From Rosistilla carotiformis (GTDB taxonomy: Bacteria > Planctomycetota > Planctomycetia > Pirellulales > Pirellulaceae): 64,000 bases of DNA. The position numbers and the translations under genes are program-made. Positions 54,701-63,167 of this stretch are shown piece after piece. Each line of letters opens with the position of its first letter. Position 1 is the first letter of the stretch. The DNA is taken from positions 3,596,001-3,660,000 of the forward strand of contig NZ_CP036348.1 of assembly GCF_007753095.1 (NCBI RefSeq). The letters run 5' to 3'. The notes beneath the pieces are model-generated. The model saw only the letters and a program-made list of their open reading frames with translations. It was not told the origin of the DNA and searched no databases.

Positions 54701-55411
54701 TTGAGTGGCGGCGGGAATATCCTCGCTCTTGACCACCTTGCCGATTACTTCATCTTTCTTTTCTGAGATGTAGAACTGATAAAGCCAGCCAATGATCTCG
54801 ACGTTTTCCCATTGCTCCTCGGGAATATCATTTACCAGTGTTCGCACCAACGAATCGGTATGCAGCAGGTTGTCAGGCAGAAGAAGTTCAGTGCCGTCCT
54901 TGATCGATTCAAACAAAAAAGGCATTGCCTTGTGCAGCGCATTACACTGGGCCAGCAGCAACATCTGATAAAGCTGCTCGTCTTTGCCACCATCCAGCTT
55001 CAGATCCACGACCGAATCACGGTTCAAACCGGGCAATTCGATCCGTTCCGCATTCTCCAGAATCTCTGGAGCAGATTTTCCTTCAGGATGGCTGAGCACC
55101 CGATAGCCATGGTCAAGATAACCGTGAAGCTCCATGTAACGAATGGCAACAAACCGGTTGAACCATGTGTAGGCAACTGCTTCGATGAACTGTTGGAAGC
55201 CATCCCGCTTAATCCGGTCCTCCAGTTCTTTCCGCTGTTTGGCAACCGACCTTGGGAATGGACGATCCCCAATGATGACGACATCACCCTCTTCCTTCAT
55301 CGGAAGAATTTGCTTCGGCAATAGCCCATACACCGCCGCTTTATTCTTTACGGCAGTGATGAACTCACGACGGGCTTCAGGAGCGTACTTCTTCAGGTGT
55401 TTCGTTTCCAT
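51797..55411 (-). CDS. pglX: BREX adenine-specific DNA methyltransferase PglX
   Basis: A 1204-residue PglX. SAM motif I is DPACGSG (304-310), the catalytic motif is NPPY (513-516), and LTKNLFGLEIDGRAAQLA lies between them. The large C-terminal half (target recognition, coiled coil DIPAAGSTSHRKKLEKERDTLIKQREEL) is present and the length fits the family. In type 1 BREX, PglX methylates the adenine of a non-palindromic hexamer on host DNA, marking self. It begins 2 bases after the DUF262 gene stop, so it is in the same operon. Confidence 0.95.
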   Translation of the reverse strand: METKHLKKYAPEARREFITAVKNKAAVYGLLPKQILPMKEEGDVVIIGDRPFPRSVAKQRKELEDRIKRDGFQQFIEAVAYTWFNRFVAIRYMELHGYLDHGYRVLSHPEGKSAPEILENAERIELPGLNRDSVVDLKLDGGKDEQLYQMLLLAQCNALHKAMPFLFESIKDGTELLLPDNLLHTDSLVRTLVNDIPEEQWENVEIIGWLYQFYISEKKDEVIGKVVKSEDIPAATQLFTPNWIVKYLVQNSLGRKWIATYPDSPLKQQMEFYIEPAEQTPEVRQQLDEITPDSLNPEDLTLLDPACGSGHILVEAYDLFKAIYEERGYRARDIPKLILTKNLFGLEIDGRAAQLASFALMMKARTDDSRAFGRDFQPNVVMIQDSTDLDAKEITEALNQPVLKDQQPPSGELFEEIADDKSPLFSKKHLGVEGNVSQTDIACLIDVFKFGTTYGSLIRVPQELASQLTDLDERIQEVASHGGMFERATANTLSPFLKMARILSSSHDFVAANPPYMGGKGMAPSLKAFAKVEYPRCRPDLYAMFVERAHEMCSPKGHVGYITMHSWMFLPSFQQFRETFLHRATLTTMAHLGARAFSSISGEVVQTTAFSFIPTAIPQYRPSFVDATDGDEDSKVTSLIGRSHLCSHLMQHDFDKIPGTPVAYWVNDSVVESFNFQRLKTLAQIRAGIGTSDNERFLRYWHEVEFDEIGFGCDSIEDSISSNKTWFPYTKGGRSRKWFGNNEFVVKWRNDGEEIKHAVVNNPSDPNTTHWSRRIFNTEYFFLPSLTWSDIGGGELSVRWNDSGYIHDAVGVGAYGITPDRQKLLVLGILNSRISALYTDILCPTLHFKAGQMGEIPIIEPDVDLSASIRKCVEISRDDWNSSEASWGFRRSPLVHGHSTTLASNYQEWVVSQNALISLLVELETAQNEAIIESYGATDLANSTVERDDITLKNPDRGVDMSEFVSYAVGCMMGRYSLDEPGLIYAQSGNEGFDSGKYKTLPADEDGIVPISDTAWFPDDAAKRLEEFIKVAWPKEHLEENLTFVAESLDRKKGETSRECIRRYFATGFFKHHLSMYKKRPIYWLFSSGKQRAFQCLVYLHRYNAGTLSRMRTEYVVPLQGKMNARIEQLESDIPAAGSTSHRKKLEKERDTLIKQREELQTFDEKLRHYADQRIELDLDDGVKVNYGKFGDLLAEVKAITGKK

Positions 55412-55413
55412 CG

Positions 55414-57174
55414 TTATTCTGCCTCTTCCTTTGCCACGCCAATCAGACTGATGATTCGTTGCCGAAGTGCTGCGGCTCGTGAGTCGTAGAACTCACGAAA
55501 GTCCACCAAAATTTCGGGCACGGTTCCTAGAAGATGGTTGTCACAATAATTTGTTCGCTGTGTGGCAGTGAGCGTGTCACTCATCCACAGTGCAGGCATG
55601 GCAGCTTGTTTCTCGATGTTTTCACCACCCTCCAATAACTGGAGATTGGGAAGGCTGTTGGCCATCTCTTTGAATTCGTCCCAATCGGCTTCGGTAACTC
55701 CAGCTTTCTTCAAGCGTGGCTTTGTGAATCGAGACTTGGGGAAAACATGATCGACATGGAAATGGTGATTGGTTACGTCCACAAAAGGGAAAAGAAGTGA
55801 CAGCAGGGCAAACATCCGTTTATCGCCGTACTGCATCTCAACCAGTTCGTCGATCTCTTCTTCACCAAATTGAAGTGATTTGCCCCGCTTGGCCATAACT
55901 TCTTGCAGCTTGCCAACTGGGAACTCTTCATCGCCGTGAGTAGTAATTGTCTCTCTAAGGGCCGTAAGCAGGGTGTCGAGTCCGCTGCCCCAAATCCCTG
56001 ACGCCTTTAGCAGACTCCGAATAAGCCATTTGTGAATCGACTCTCGATCCTCTTTGAACTTGCTTTGGGTTAAGTACTTGGTGTCGAGCTTTCGATGGTT
56101 AATGTAGTAAGCGATGGGTAGCAAGGCACTGTCGGCTCGTAGCGTCTTCTCCGTAAAGCCGAAACTTGCCAAAAGTTGCACCGCAACCTTCAGAGACTTC
56201 TTCACCTCGGGCCAACGCTGTTCAAGGATCTCCATATTTTCACGATTAAAGTTCTCTACCTTGAAACCGACGCTTCCGATGTCGGCAAGCATCAATCCCG
56301 CTTTCAGGACAAGATCTTTTGTTAAAGTGAATCCATCGCCGGTATTGTTGAGTTCATCAACCAGTGTGTGAATTTCTTTACGGGCATCTCCCGTCCACTG
56401 AGCCACTGCAATTGATAACAATAGGTCAGAGTACGAGAGGACCGTGCCACCGCTATTCATGCGGATGAAAATGTTGAGCACTTTCTCTAAGTCTTGGCTG
56501 GCCTCTTCGTAGTACGAAAGAAGGTTCTTGTTGTGAATTACCTGAAAAAGCTGATCGAGGGTCGTGAATGCTTGATTGGTTTTCTCCTGCGGAAGCCGTT
56601 CGTTAAGCCAAAGGAGCATCGAGGGTCCACTCTGCATCCCAAGGATCTCGCTGACCTTGAACCAGCATTCTTCCGGTTTATCCGCAGTTGCTCTTTCTTC
56701 GGTTAGAAACTCAAACCGATATTTTTCACCGGCGTCATCAACATCTCCATGCTTCGCAAGCAGATCAAGATAAAGGTGACGAAGTGGATAGGCATTGGGG
56801 TTGTTCTTCCACTTTCCGGGAAGTTTCCATGCCATTGAACCGCAAAGGCCAATGTTGAGTGCGGTGAGTCTCTGTTGACCATCAAGCACCGCAGTTAAGT
56901 CGGTATCGTAAAAAACTGGCAATTGGGGGCAGTGTGGTGCGTCTCGTTCATGGTAGTTGCAAACAAAACTGTAAAATTTGTATTTGCTGCTGTTCGACTT
57001 ATCGACCTTCCAGTAGAGAAAGGTTCCGAACGGATATCCCTGCATGAGACTGTCAAACAGGCGAGCTATCTGCTCAGGTTTCCAAACGAACTCACGCTGG
57101 ATTGCAGGCAAAACAAATTTGTTTTGCTGAATCGATTCGAGAGTCTCTTTGATGGTTCCACCGGGTTTATACAT
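55414..57174 (-). CDS. DUF262/GmrSD-like type IV restriction protein (BrxU-like)
   Basis: A 586-residue protein. The N-terminal DUF262 domain contains LPAIQREFVWKPEQIARLFDSLMQGYPFG and AVLDGQQRLTALN (the DGQQR nucleotide-binding motif). The C-terminal half has an HNH-like HFHVDHVFPKSRF and NLQLLEGGENIEK, as in GmrS-GmrD-type single-chain enzymes that cut modified DNA with NTP. BrxU is such an enzyme found in BREX loci and protects against phages with modified cytosine. It lies between brxC and pglX, 12 and 2 bases from each, so it is an operon member, complementing methylation-based BREX. Confidence 0.88.
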   Translation of the reverse strand: MYKPGGTIKETLESIQQNKFVLPAIQREFVWKPEQIARLFDSLMQGYPFGTFLYWKVDKSNSSKYKFYSFVCNYHERDAPHCPQLPVFYDTDLTAVLDGQQRLTALNIGLCGSMAWKLPGKWKNNPNAYPLRHLYLDLLAKHGDVDDAGEKYRFEFLTEERATADKPEECWFKVSEILGMQSGPSMLLWLNERLPQEKTNQAFTTLDQLFQVIHNKNLLSYYEEASQDLEKVLNIFIRMNSGGTVLSYSDLLLSIAVAQWTGDARKEIHTLVDELNNTGDGFTLTKDLVLKAGLMLADIGSVGFKVENFNRENMEILEQRWPEVKKSLKVAVQLLASFGFTEKTLRADSALLPIAYYINHRKLDTKYLTQSKFKEDRESIHKWLIRSLLKASGIWGSGLDTLLTALRETITTHGDEEFPVGKLQEVMAKRGKSLQFGEEEIDELVEMQYGDKRMFALLSLLFPFVDVTNHHFHVDHVFPKSRFTKPRLKKAGVTEADWDEFKEMANSLPNLQLLEGGENIEKQAAMPALWMSDTLTATQRTNYCDNHLLGTVPEILVDFREFYDSRAAALRQRIISLIGVAKEEAE

Positions 57175-57186
57175 ATTCTGATTGCC

Positions 57187-60100
57187 CTACCTGATCTCAA
57201 TTCGTTCGTCGTTGCTGATGGCTGCCTCAAGTTCTTTCCGCAGCGCAGAAAGGAACTCATCGATATCTGCTTGTGATTCCAAGTAACTCTTCGTGATCAG
57301 CGTCTTTGGTTGAACAACTTTGGGCTTTTTGAACTTGGGCGGTGGTTCAGGATCGTCACCCTTGGTCTCTTCCGCTTTCTTAGCCAGATATTGTCCGACC
57401 TTTCCGATGGCCGAATCCTTCAGGTTGACGGCATCAGTTTCAGCCTGAGTGATGTGCGCCAAACTGGTTTGCCCGGTCACTTGGCTCTTGAGTGACTCCA
57501 GCGGTTTCAAACACGACGAAGTTAAGGCAGGATCGTCACCCGCTACTTTGAGTTCAGACTTGATCGCTTCAATTTGTGATTCGATCACTTGGAGGGAATT
57601 GGCCCTTTGCTCACTGACCAGTTTGTCGTTGACCTTTTGAATCACCGTGATCAATGGATCGACCTCATGGATCATGCCATAAGGTTCCGCAGCAGTTCGA
57701 ATAGCCTTGATCCGATCCAATGCCTTCTTGGCGTCATCGTCCTGTGATAGCTGACTTTGATTGAGGCTAAACTGCTGTTCGGCCTTGAGCATCTTGTCCC
57801 AAGTTGGCTTCTGGCTTTCATAAAAATGTTCCAGATCGTGGAAGTCATCTGAAAGCTGTAGAAGCCCATCCTTGTTCTCGTTAAACCGCTCCAAGAACTT
57901 GTTGCTTTCATCCACCATCAGCAGAGATTTGATGATCGACAAAGAGTCGCTGATCGTTTCTTTGCCGGGGTAACGTCCATCGGCAGCAAGTTCGGCGTAA
58001 CGACCAAGGCATGACCGTTGATGCTCCAGTTTCTTGCGAAGAAAAGCGAAAAGTCCATCTTCGGTTTCCGGTCCCATTTCGTGGAAAACATCTTTCCCAA
58101 GTTCACGGGCCTTCTTCACAACCTCTGGCTTAGCAGTCACCTTTTGAACAATGGTGATCTTTCGCCAGTTTTTCGGATCGGTTAGCGATGAAGGAAGGTC
58201 ATCATGCTTGATGGCGTCTCCACCACGCATAAAGAGGATCTCACCGGCTGCATACAATCGAACCAGCAGGATGGCCGTTTCCATTTCTGGCCAGCCGTAG
58301 GGACGATCAGAAAACCGACCATAACAAAGGTCGTACATGACGATCTCTCGATCTCGACCGTAAGCCAGATCGATGTAACGGCGTACTTCCTCCAATGCCT
58401 GTGGGTTGTTTTCAGGCAGATCCATTTGAAGAGTCTGCTGGGCAGTATCATCACTCTTCAGGATCGCCGTCATTTCCTTGGTCGGATTATCGTTCAAGCA
58501 TTTCAGGTAGCTGAGCTTGGTGAACGTATTCTCGATCAGGTATTCAAGAGCCTCTTCCATGGCCGTGATGGGGCCACTGGCGCTAATATCCAGTTTCTCA
58601 CCTGCCACAAAATAGCCTGCCTCCACTAGCATGTCACTGAGCATGTTGGCCAGCAGATTACGCCGCTGTTGATTCTCCGCAGCCAGATCCTTGTGAATAC
58701 GGCGTGTCGTTGGGGCGGAAGTGCTATCGTCTTTGGTTTTCAGGTATTTGTCGGTACGAAGATAAGTCTTCAGTTCACGGCCAAGAGCTTCCTTATCCTC
58801 CAGCCTGACAAGAGCTTTGCCATTATCGCTGCTGCTGGACAGGATGCACTTTTGATCGCTGTAGGAACCAAAATCATCATCCAGTGGACTGACCACGGCG
58901 TAGGTCATGGCCCCTTCGGTACTGCGACCAATTGGATGCTGGTCACAAACACGGTTGAAAGGGATGTCTTTCTTGGTGGCTGAGTAGCGGTGTTTTTTCT
59001 GATCCTTCAGAACATCAAGGAAGATGATGTCACCCAACAATTTCGCTTCATCAGCGCTGGAAATAATTTCCTTTTTGATTTCCTGATTGATGTCACGTTC
59101 TTCATTGGTCAGGAAGTAATAAAGATCACCACTTCGACTAACGAGTGAATCCTTCTCCAAACGGGCAAGACTTTCTTCAATCTTCCTTTTGATCGCCAAT
59201 CTGTCAGCATCGATTTGATCGAGGCAAAGGGTAACGAGGTTATCCACATTACCCTTCATTTCATCGACGTAACGAATCAGAAAGAGCACCTGCAATACAT
59301 TGATGTCGAATGGCTCAAGGCTATCATTTTCTTTAGCATGATCGATGGTTCGCTTGATCGTTGTATCAAGGAAACTTTCAATCGACGGATAAAACATGTA
59401 GAGCGGAACCAGAACGCCAACGTCTTTATCAGCAATGGTTTTAGCCGCATGTTGAAACGCATCCAACAGTGACCGTTCACCTTGTGCCAAGTGCAGACCC
59501 GTTGCCCCAGCTTTACGGATCGATTCAAAAATGCGTTGCAGCAGCTTGAACTGGTATGGAGCAAACGGATAAGTGTGGACGAAATCGTCTGTCTCTTTGA
59601 ACTGCTTGTATGTGGTCCCCACCTCACGGAAAGAAAGCTGGTTCTTGAGGATGTCTCCCTTTTCCTTGTACAGCTTTTCTAAATCAGGTCGGACAGAATC
59701 GTGCTTGCGAAGCAATCGTTCCTGAATGACCTCATCGACGTTGGCACTGGAGAGGGAAAGTCGAGTTTTGAAACGGCCCTGAATCTTTGAGAAATCATTT
59801 TCACGGCTGGTTCGCATTTCCCCCAGAACCGCATCGATATCTTCCTGTGATGTCACCACTACCCAAGCACGGCCATTGCAAACTGTCCCAAGCTGTTCGG
59901 TGATGGTTTGCAGGTTGAGCATCAAAGCGGTATCGGAACCAATGAACTGCCCAACTTCGTCCACCAAGAAGATGACCCGGTGTACTGGCCCACATTTATC
60001 GAGATATTCCTTAGTCCATTTAGCAAAGTTTTCGATGGTCAGGCTGAAGGTGGCATCGCCAGTATCAACCCATTTGGCACACGACTCTTCACTTTGCCCA

Positions 60101-60765
60101 AGTGTTTTGGACAGAGCCTCAACAACTTCATCCCGGTTGAATTCATAGGCATCACGCTCATCCTTCCATTCAGTGTTGGTGAGCGTTTTGTAAATGTTCT
60201 GAAACTCGTCGTATTTGCCTTTCTCATCGAGATATCGCTCCATGTGGGCGATGTGAGCGTGATCGGGGCTGTAGCCCAGCTTTTCGTTAAGCACTTTGAG
60301 GAAAACGGCAAGGATCGCATCACGACCAGAACTGCTGTCGGCTTTGCTGTCGATGTTGAAGAGGATAACATCCGTGTCGGAAGCAACCGCACGCTTGATG
60401 TCGCCAAGGATCATGGCATCGGCGATTTTATCATTGAAAAAATCAACGGCTCTTTTCACTTGCCCATCGTGGACATGCTCTTTGTTGGCCAGCAGGTGGG
60501 ACAACACTTTGATGAAGTGCGATTTACCGGAGCCAAAGAAGCCGGAAACCCAAACGCCAATCTTCCCTGAAATATTGGGATCATTGGGGGTGTCAATGGC
60601 TTCGCAGTAGCGTTCAAAGAACTTTCGAAGGTGCCCATCGAGTTCCTTGGTGACTACGAATTCATCAAGCTCTTGCCAGATGGATTCTTCATCCAATTGA
60701 TCCGCTTTGACGACTCCATTGATGGGCCGACCAATTTCTTTTTTGAATAGTTCACTGATTCTCAT
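57187..60765 (-). CDS. brxC: BREX ATPase BrxC
   Basis: A 1192-residue BrxC/PglY-type ATPase. It opens with the family start MRISELFKKEIGRPINGVVKADQ. Walker A is GFFGSGKS (75-82) and Walker B VIFLVDEVGQFIG is at about 270. The C-terminal half has long helices and a Lys/Pro-rich tail. BrxC is essential for type 1 BREX and is thought to form a large complex with BrxB, PglX and PglZ. Tightly spaced: 11 bases after brxB and 12 before the DUF262 gene. Confidence 0.95.
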   Translation of the reverse strand: MRISELFKKEIGRPINGVVKADQLDEESIWQELDEFVVTKELDGHLRKFFERYCEAIDTPNDPNISGKIGVWVSGFFGSGKSHFIKVLSHLLANKEHVHDGQVKRAVDFFNDKIADAMILGDIKRAVASDTDVILFNIDSKADSSSGRDAILAVFLKVLNEKLGYSPDHAHIAHMERYLDEKGKYDEFQNIYKTLTNTEWKDERDAYEFNRDEVVEALSKTLGQSEESCAKWVDTGDATFSLTIENFAKWTKEYLDKCGPVHRVIFLVDEVGQFIGSDTALMLNLQTITEQLGTVCNGRAWVVVTSQEDIDAVLGEMRTSRENDFSKIQGRFKTRLSLSSANVDEVIQERLLRKHDSVRPDLEKLYKEKGDILKNQLSFREVGTTYKQFKETDDFVHTYPFAPYQFKLLQRIFESIRKAGATGLHLAQGERSLLDAFQHAAKTIADKDVGVLVPLYMFYPSIESFLDTTIKRTIDHAKENDSLEPFDINVLQVLFLIRYVDEMKGNVDNLVTLCLDQIDADRLAIKRKIEESLARLEKDSLVSRSGDLYYFLTNEERDINQEIKKEIISSADEAKLLGDIIFLDVLKDQKKHRYSATKKDIPFNRVCDQHPIGRSTEGAMTYAVVSPLDDDFGSYSDQKCILSSSSDNGKALVRLEDKEALGRELKTYLRTDKYLKTKDDSTSAPTTRRIHKDLAAENQQRRNLLANMLSDMLVEAGYFVAGEKLDISASGPITAMEEALEYLIENTFTKLSYLKCLNDNPTKEMTAILKSDDTAQQTLQMDLPENNPQALEEVRRYIDLAYGRDREIVMYDLCYGRFSDRPYGWPEMETAILLVRLYAAGEILFMRGGDAIKHDDLPSSLTDPKNWRKITIVQKVTAKPEVVKKARELGKDVFHEMGPETEDGLFAFLRKKLEHQRSCLGRYAELAADGRYPGKETISDSLSIIKSLLMVDESNKFLERFNENKDGLLQLSDDFHDLEHFYESQKPTWDKMLKAEQQFSLNQSQLSQDDDAKKALDRIKAIRTAAEPYGMIHEVDPLITVIQKVNDKLVSEQRANSLQVIESQIEAIKSELKVAGDDPALTSSCLKPLESLKSQVTGQTSLAHITQAETDAVNLKDSAIGKVGQYLAKKAEETKGDDPEPPPKFKKPKVVQPKTLITKSYLESQADIDEFLSALRKELEAAISNDERIEIR

Positions 60766-60776
60766 GGTTATGCTTC

Positions 60777-61388
60777 TCAGTCGATCAAACGAAAGGCTCG
60801 GTAATAGCGGGCTTTCCGCTTTCGGTCAGTGGACGACGAATCAAAAGCCAGACTGGCTTTGCCAAACAATTTGAGCGTGATCTTGTCGTACACGCCGGGG
60901 TAGAACATCACGAGAGGCACAAGCCCCATGTGTTTGTGCAGGTTGTTTAAGAGTTCGTGGGTGCGAATAATCGGATACGATGAACCCACACCGGACACCA
61001 GCACCAAATCGGGCTGTCCACTCATGACCTCGTTGTAAAAATGATCAGCGAGTTTTTCTGCACTGGCAATCGATTTGATGGACTTGATCGCTTTGGCACT
61101 TCCCAGTTGTCGCTCTTTTTCCAATGACTTTTCGAAGTAGCCACGTCCCTTGATGTAGTCGATCATAAAATCGAACAAGTTGACGTGAACAAACTTCAGA
61201 TCAGGAGCCTGCTTGGGGAGTTTGTCTTGCAGAAATGCCAAATGCTCCCTGATTCTCAGTTCGTCTTCCGGTGGATAATCGAAGACGTAAAAGGGAATCT
61301 CATTGCCGATCCCTTGGCCGCTCAGAAAATCTGGCGAAGTGATCTTCGGCAGAATGGCGTTCAGTCGTTCTGTCAATCGATCACTCAT
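60777..61388 (-). CDS. brxB: BREX protein BrxB
   Basis: A 203-residue DUF1788 protein. YVFDYPPEDELRIREHLAFL, HVNLFDFMIDYIKGRGYFEK and VLVSGVGSSYPIIRTHELLNNLH followed by VMFYPGVYD are characteristic of BrxB. ATG 61388 overlaps the brxA stop as ATGA. The longer start at 61406 only adds six residues inside brxA. BrxB is required for BREX, perhaps as an assembly subunit. Confidence 0.93.
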   Translation of the reverse strand: MSDRLTERLNAILPKITSPDFLSGQGIGNEIPFYVFDYPPEDELRIREHLAFLQDKLPKQAPDLKFVHVNLFDFMIDYIKGRGYFEKSLEKERQLGSAKAIKSIKSIASAEKLADHFYNEVMSGQPDLVLVSGVGSSYPIIRTHELLNNLHKHMGLVPLVMFYPGVYDKITLKLFGKASLAFDSSSTDRKRKARYYRAFRLID

Positions 61389-61993
61389 GGTGCCACCTCG
61401 ATACAACGCAGGACGTTGCCTTCATCATGGTTCTTTAGGTAACGCACCACTTCATCGGCGATGTGAACCGTTTGAAGTCGTAACGATTTGGTGCTGTCGA
61501 TGTATCCAGCCTGTTGCAAAATTTGGAATACCGATGACTTCAACCGTTTGATGGTGGACTCACTCCAATCGGGAAGTTCGGGATCACGACTTTGACAGTC
61601 AGCAACGAAATCACCCCACACCGTTGAAGGCAATTTTTCTGCAAAAACTCGATATTGCTCCTTAAGAACCAGCCCAAAAAAGTCCGCCAACAGGGCACTG
61701 TGTTTGACGGCAGCCGCCAGACAGGCATGAGTGGAAACCGTGGAGTTGCCGTCACTGACAAGTTTCCAAAGTTCAGGGGACATTGTTTCCAGACGGTTGC
61801 GAATTAAACGGGCCAGTCGTCGGGAGGTTGCAGGACTGCGAGTTTGCAAAAGATTGTTTTCCCCTAGCGCAGCCTTCCACGCAGCATCATCGGCTTGCTT
61901 CAACAGCAAGTCGGCGATGACCCGACTCTCAGCAACCTTGAGAGAGCCAGCCGTGATGTCTGCTCGATAACGCAATGGGGCCTCTGCAATCAC
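61385..61993 (-). CDS. brxA: BREX protein BrxA
   Basis: A 202-residue DUF1819 protein (LRYRADITAGSLKVAESRVIADLLL at the start; WGDFVADCQSRDPELPDWSESTIKRLKSSVFQILQQAGYI later). BrxA is a small DNA-binding BREX component resembling a NusB-like fold. It uses GTG at 61993, 3 bases after the HTH gene, and overlaps brxB by 4 bases. Confidence 0.93.
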   Translation of the reverse strand: MIAEAPLRYRADITAGSLKVAESRVIADLLLKQADDAAWKAALGENNLLQTRSPATSRRLARLIRNRLETMSPELWKLVSDGNSTVSTHACLAAAVKHSALLADFFGLVLKEQYRVFAEKLPSTVWGDFVADCQSRDPELPDWSESTIKRLKSSVFQILQQAGYIDSTKSLRLQTVHIADEVVRYLKNHDEGNVLRCIEVAP

Positions 61994-61996
61994 TTG

Positions 61997-62218
61997 CTAC
62001 TTGGACTTTCTTGGTCGGTTATCTTTCGGTTCATCAGGTTCCTGCACCTGTTTCAACAACGCATCCAGTTCTTCCTTCTTGAACAGCCGATACGAGTTCA
62101 CCGGATTTCGGTGAGCCTCGATTTTGCCTGCTCGTTCCCAGTTGCGAAGAGTGTTTGGACTGATGCCCAAATACTCAGCCGCCTCTGAAACTCGCAGATA
62201 GTCGCTTAATTTGGTCAC
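61997..62218 (-). CDS. MerR-like HTH protein heading the BREX operon
   Basis: A 73-residue protein with a helix-turn-helix close to excisionase/MerR domains: YLRVSEAAEYLGISPNTLRNWERAGKIEAHRNPVNSYRLFKKEELDALL, then a basic tail. GTG 62218 has GGAGGG at a good distance (62227-62232); the ATG at 62257 lies inside a palindrome and is less likely. It occupies the place of the WYL-type BrxR regulator in other BREX loci, so it probably controls the operon, perhaps by binding the dyads directly upstream. Confidence 0.8.
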   Translation of the reverse strand: MTKLSDYLRVSEAAEYLGISPNTLRNWERAGKIEAHRNPVNSYRLFKKEELDALLKQVQEPDEPKDNRPRKSK

Positions 62219-62230
62219 TTGACGTTCCCT

Positions 62231-62263
62231 CCGACATGTCGGAACATGGTTAATCATGATTAA
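62231..62263. promoter_or_regulatory. Two stacked palindromes upstream of the BREX operon
   Basis: CCGACATGTCGG (62231-62242, perfect) overlaps the ribosome site of the HTH gene, and TTAATCATGATTAA (62250-62263, perfect 14-mer) lies just upstream. They are candidate operators. The first shares ACATGTCGGAA with the site before the rep-like gene at 32005. Confidence 0.55.
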
Positions 62264-62338
62264 ACCTTACCAAACTTGTCCTCCGCTGAGAATCATGCGG
62301 GGGACAAAATTTTACGGGACGAATGACGCCAAGATGAC

Positions 62339-62500
62339 GTGATCCCGTTTGCCGACTCTGAAGAACTTGTGATCGACAGTGGCTTGCCAACGGAAACGCT
62401 GATCGAAGACGGGGATGATCACCGCTTGGCCGATCCAGAGCCACATAAGGCGATGTTGGAAACGTGTGTACGATTGGCAATAGAGAAGGAAACGAAATGA
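62339..62500 (+). CDS. Possible small ORF coupled to the thermonuclease
   Basis: From GTG 62339 a 53-codon frame encodes an acidic peptide (VIPFADSEELVIDSGLPTE, and EDGDDHRLADPEPHKAMLETC) ending with TGA that overlaps the nuclease ATG. It has no clear ribosome site and could be the tail of a decayed gene rather than a functional leader. Confidence 0.25.
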   Translation: MIPFADSEELVIDSGLPTETLIEDGDDHRLADPEPHKAMLETCVRLAIEKETK

Positions 62501-63126
62501 AAACCGTGGCATCAATCTTCTCTGTCCTAATCTTGGCGGCTTTCACACTTGCCTCACCGCCACGGGTTCTTGAAGAACTCACCGGGAAAGTTATAGGCGT
62601 CACCGATGGCGACACCATCGCCGTCTTGGTTAACCGAGAACCAGTCAAAGTGCGGCTCGAAGGAATCGATGCTCCTGAGTCCAAGCAAAGTTTTGGAACG
62701 AGGTCGAAGCAAGCACTTTCCAAAATGGTCTTCGGCAAAAATGTGGTTGTCAAAAAGACCGGTGAAGACCGCTACGGTCGAACTCTTGGCGTCATCATGG
62801 TTGGCAGCGTCGACATCAACGCCAAGATGATCGAAGATGGTTGGGCATGGCATTACAAAAATTACAATGACGAAGAACGGCTGGCGAAGCTAGAAGACGA
62901 AGCAAGGGAAGCCAAACGAGGGCTTTGGGCTGATCCAAATCCGCTGGCACCGTGGGAATACAGAACACGCCAGCGAACATCTAATGATCCACCTGCAACG
63001 ATGTTCTGGTTGAACTCGTCATCGAACACGAGACATAACCAGAACTGCGAATATTTTAAGAACACGAAACGGGGGCGAGTGTGTGCTCCCAATGATGGAA
63101 AGCCCTGTGGCATTTGTGGTGGCTAA
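62497..63126 (+). CDS. Secreted thermonuclease (staphylococcal nuclease family)
   Basis: A 209-residue protein with a signal peptide (MKTVASIFSVLILAAFTLA) followed by the SNase fold: VIGVTDGDTIAVL, VRLEGIDAPE, DRYGRTLGVI and GWAWHYKNY, with catalytic Arg and Glu/Asp. It is a calcium-dependent nuclease of DNA and RNA acting outside the cytoplasm. A Cys-rich tail (CEYFKNTKRGRVCAPNDGKPCGICGG) resembles the small zinc-like motif seen at the end of some planctomycete nucleases. AAGGA precedes ATG 62497. It is divergent from BREX. Confidence 0.9.
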   Translation: MKTVASIFSVLILAAFTLASPPRVLEELTGKVIGVTDGDTIAVLVNREPVKVRLEGIDAPESKQSFGTRSKQALSKMVFGKNVVVKKTGEDRYGRTLGVIMVGSVDINAKMIEDGWAWHYKNYNDEERLAKLEDEAREAKRGLWADPNPLAPWEYRTRQRTSNDPPATMFWLNSSSNTRHNQNCEYFKNTKRGRVCAPNDGKPCGICGG

Positions 63127-63167
63127 AGACCACGCAACATTCAGATTCATTCAGTGAAAATCAAAGC

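Noticed and set aside
62250-62753. 167-codon minus-strand frame upstream of BREX
   Set aside because: Antisense to the thermonuclease signal and core, and it covers the operator palindromes.
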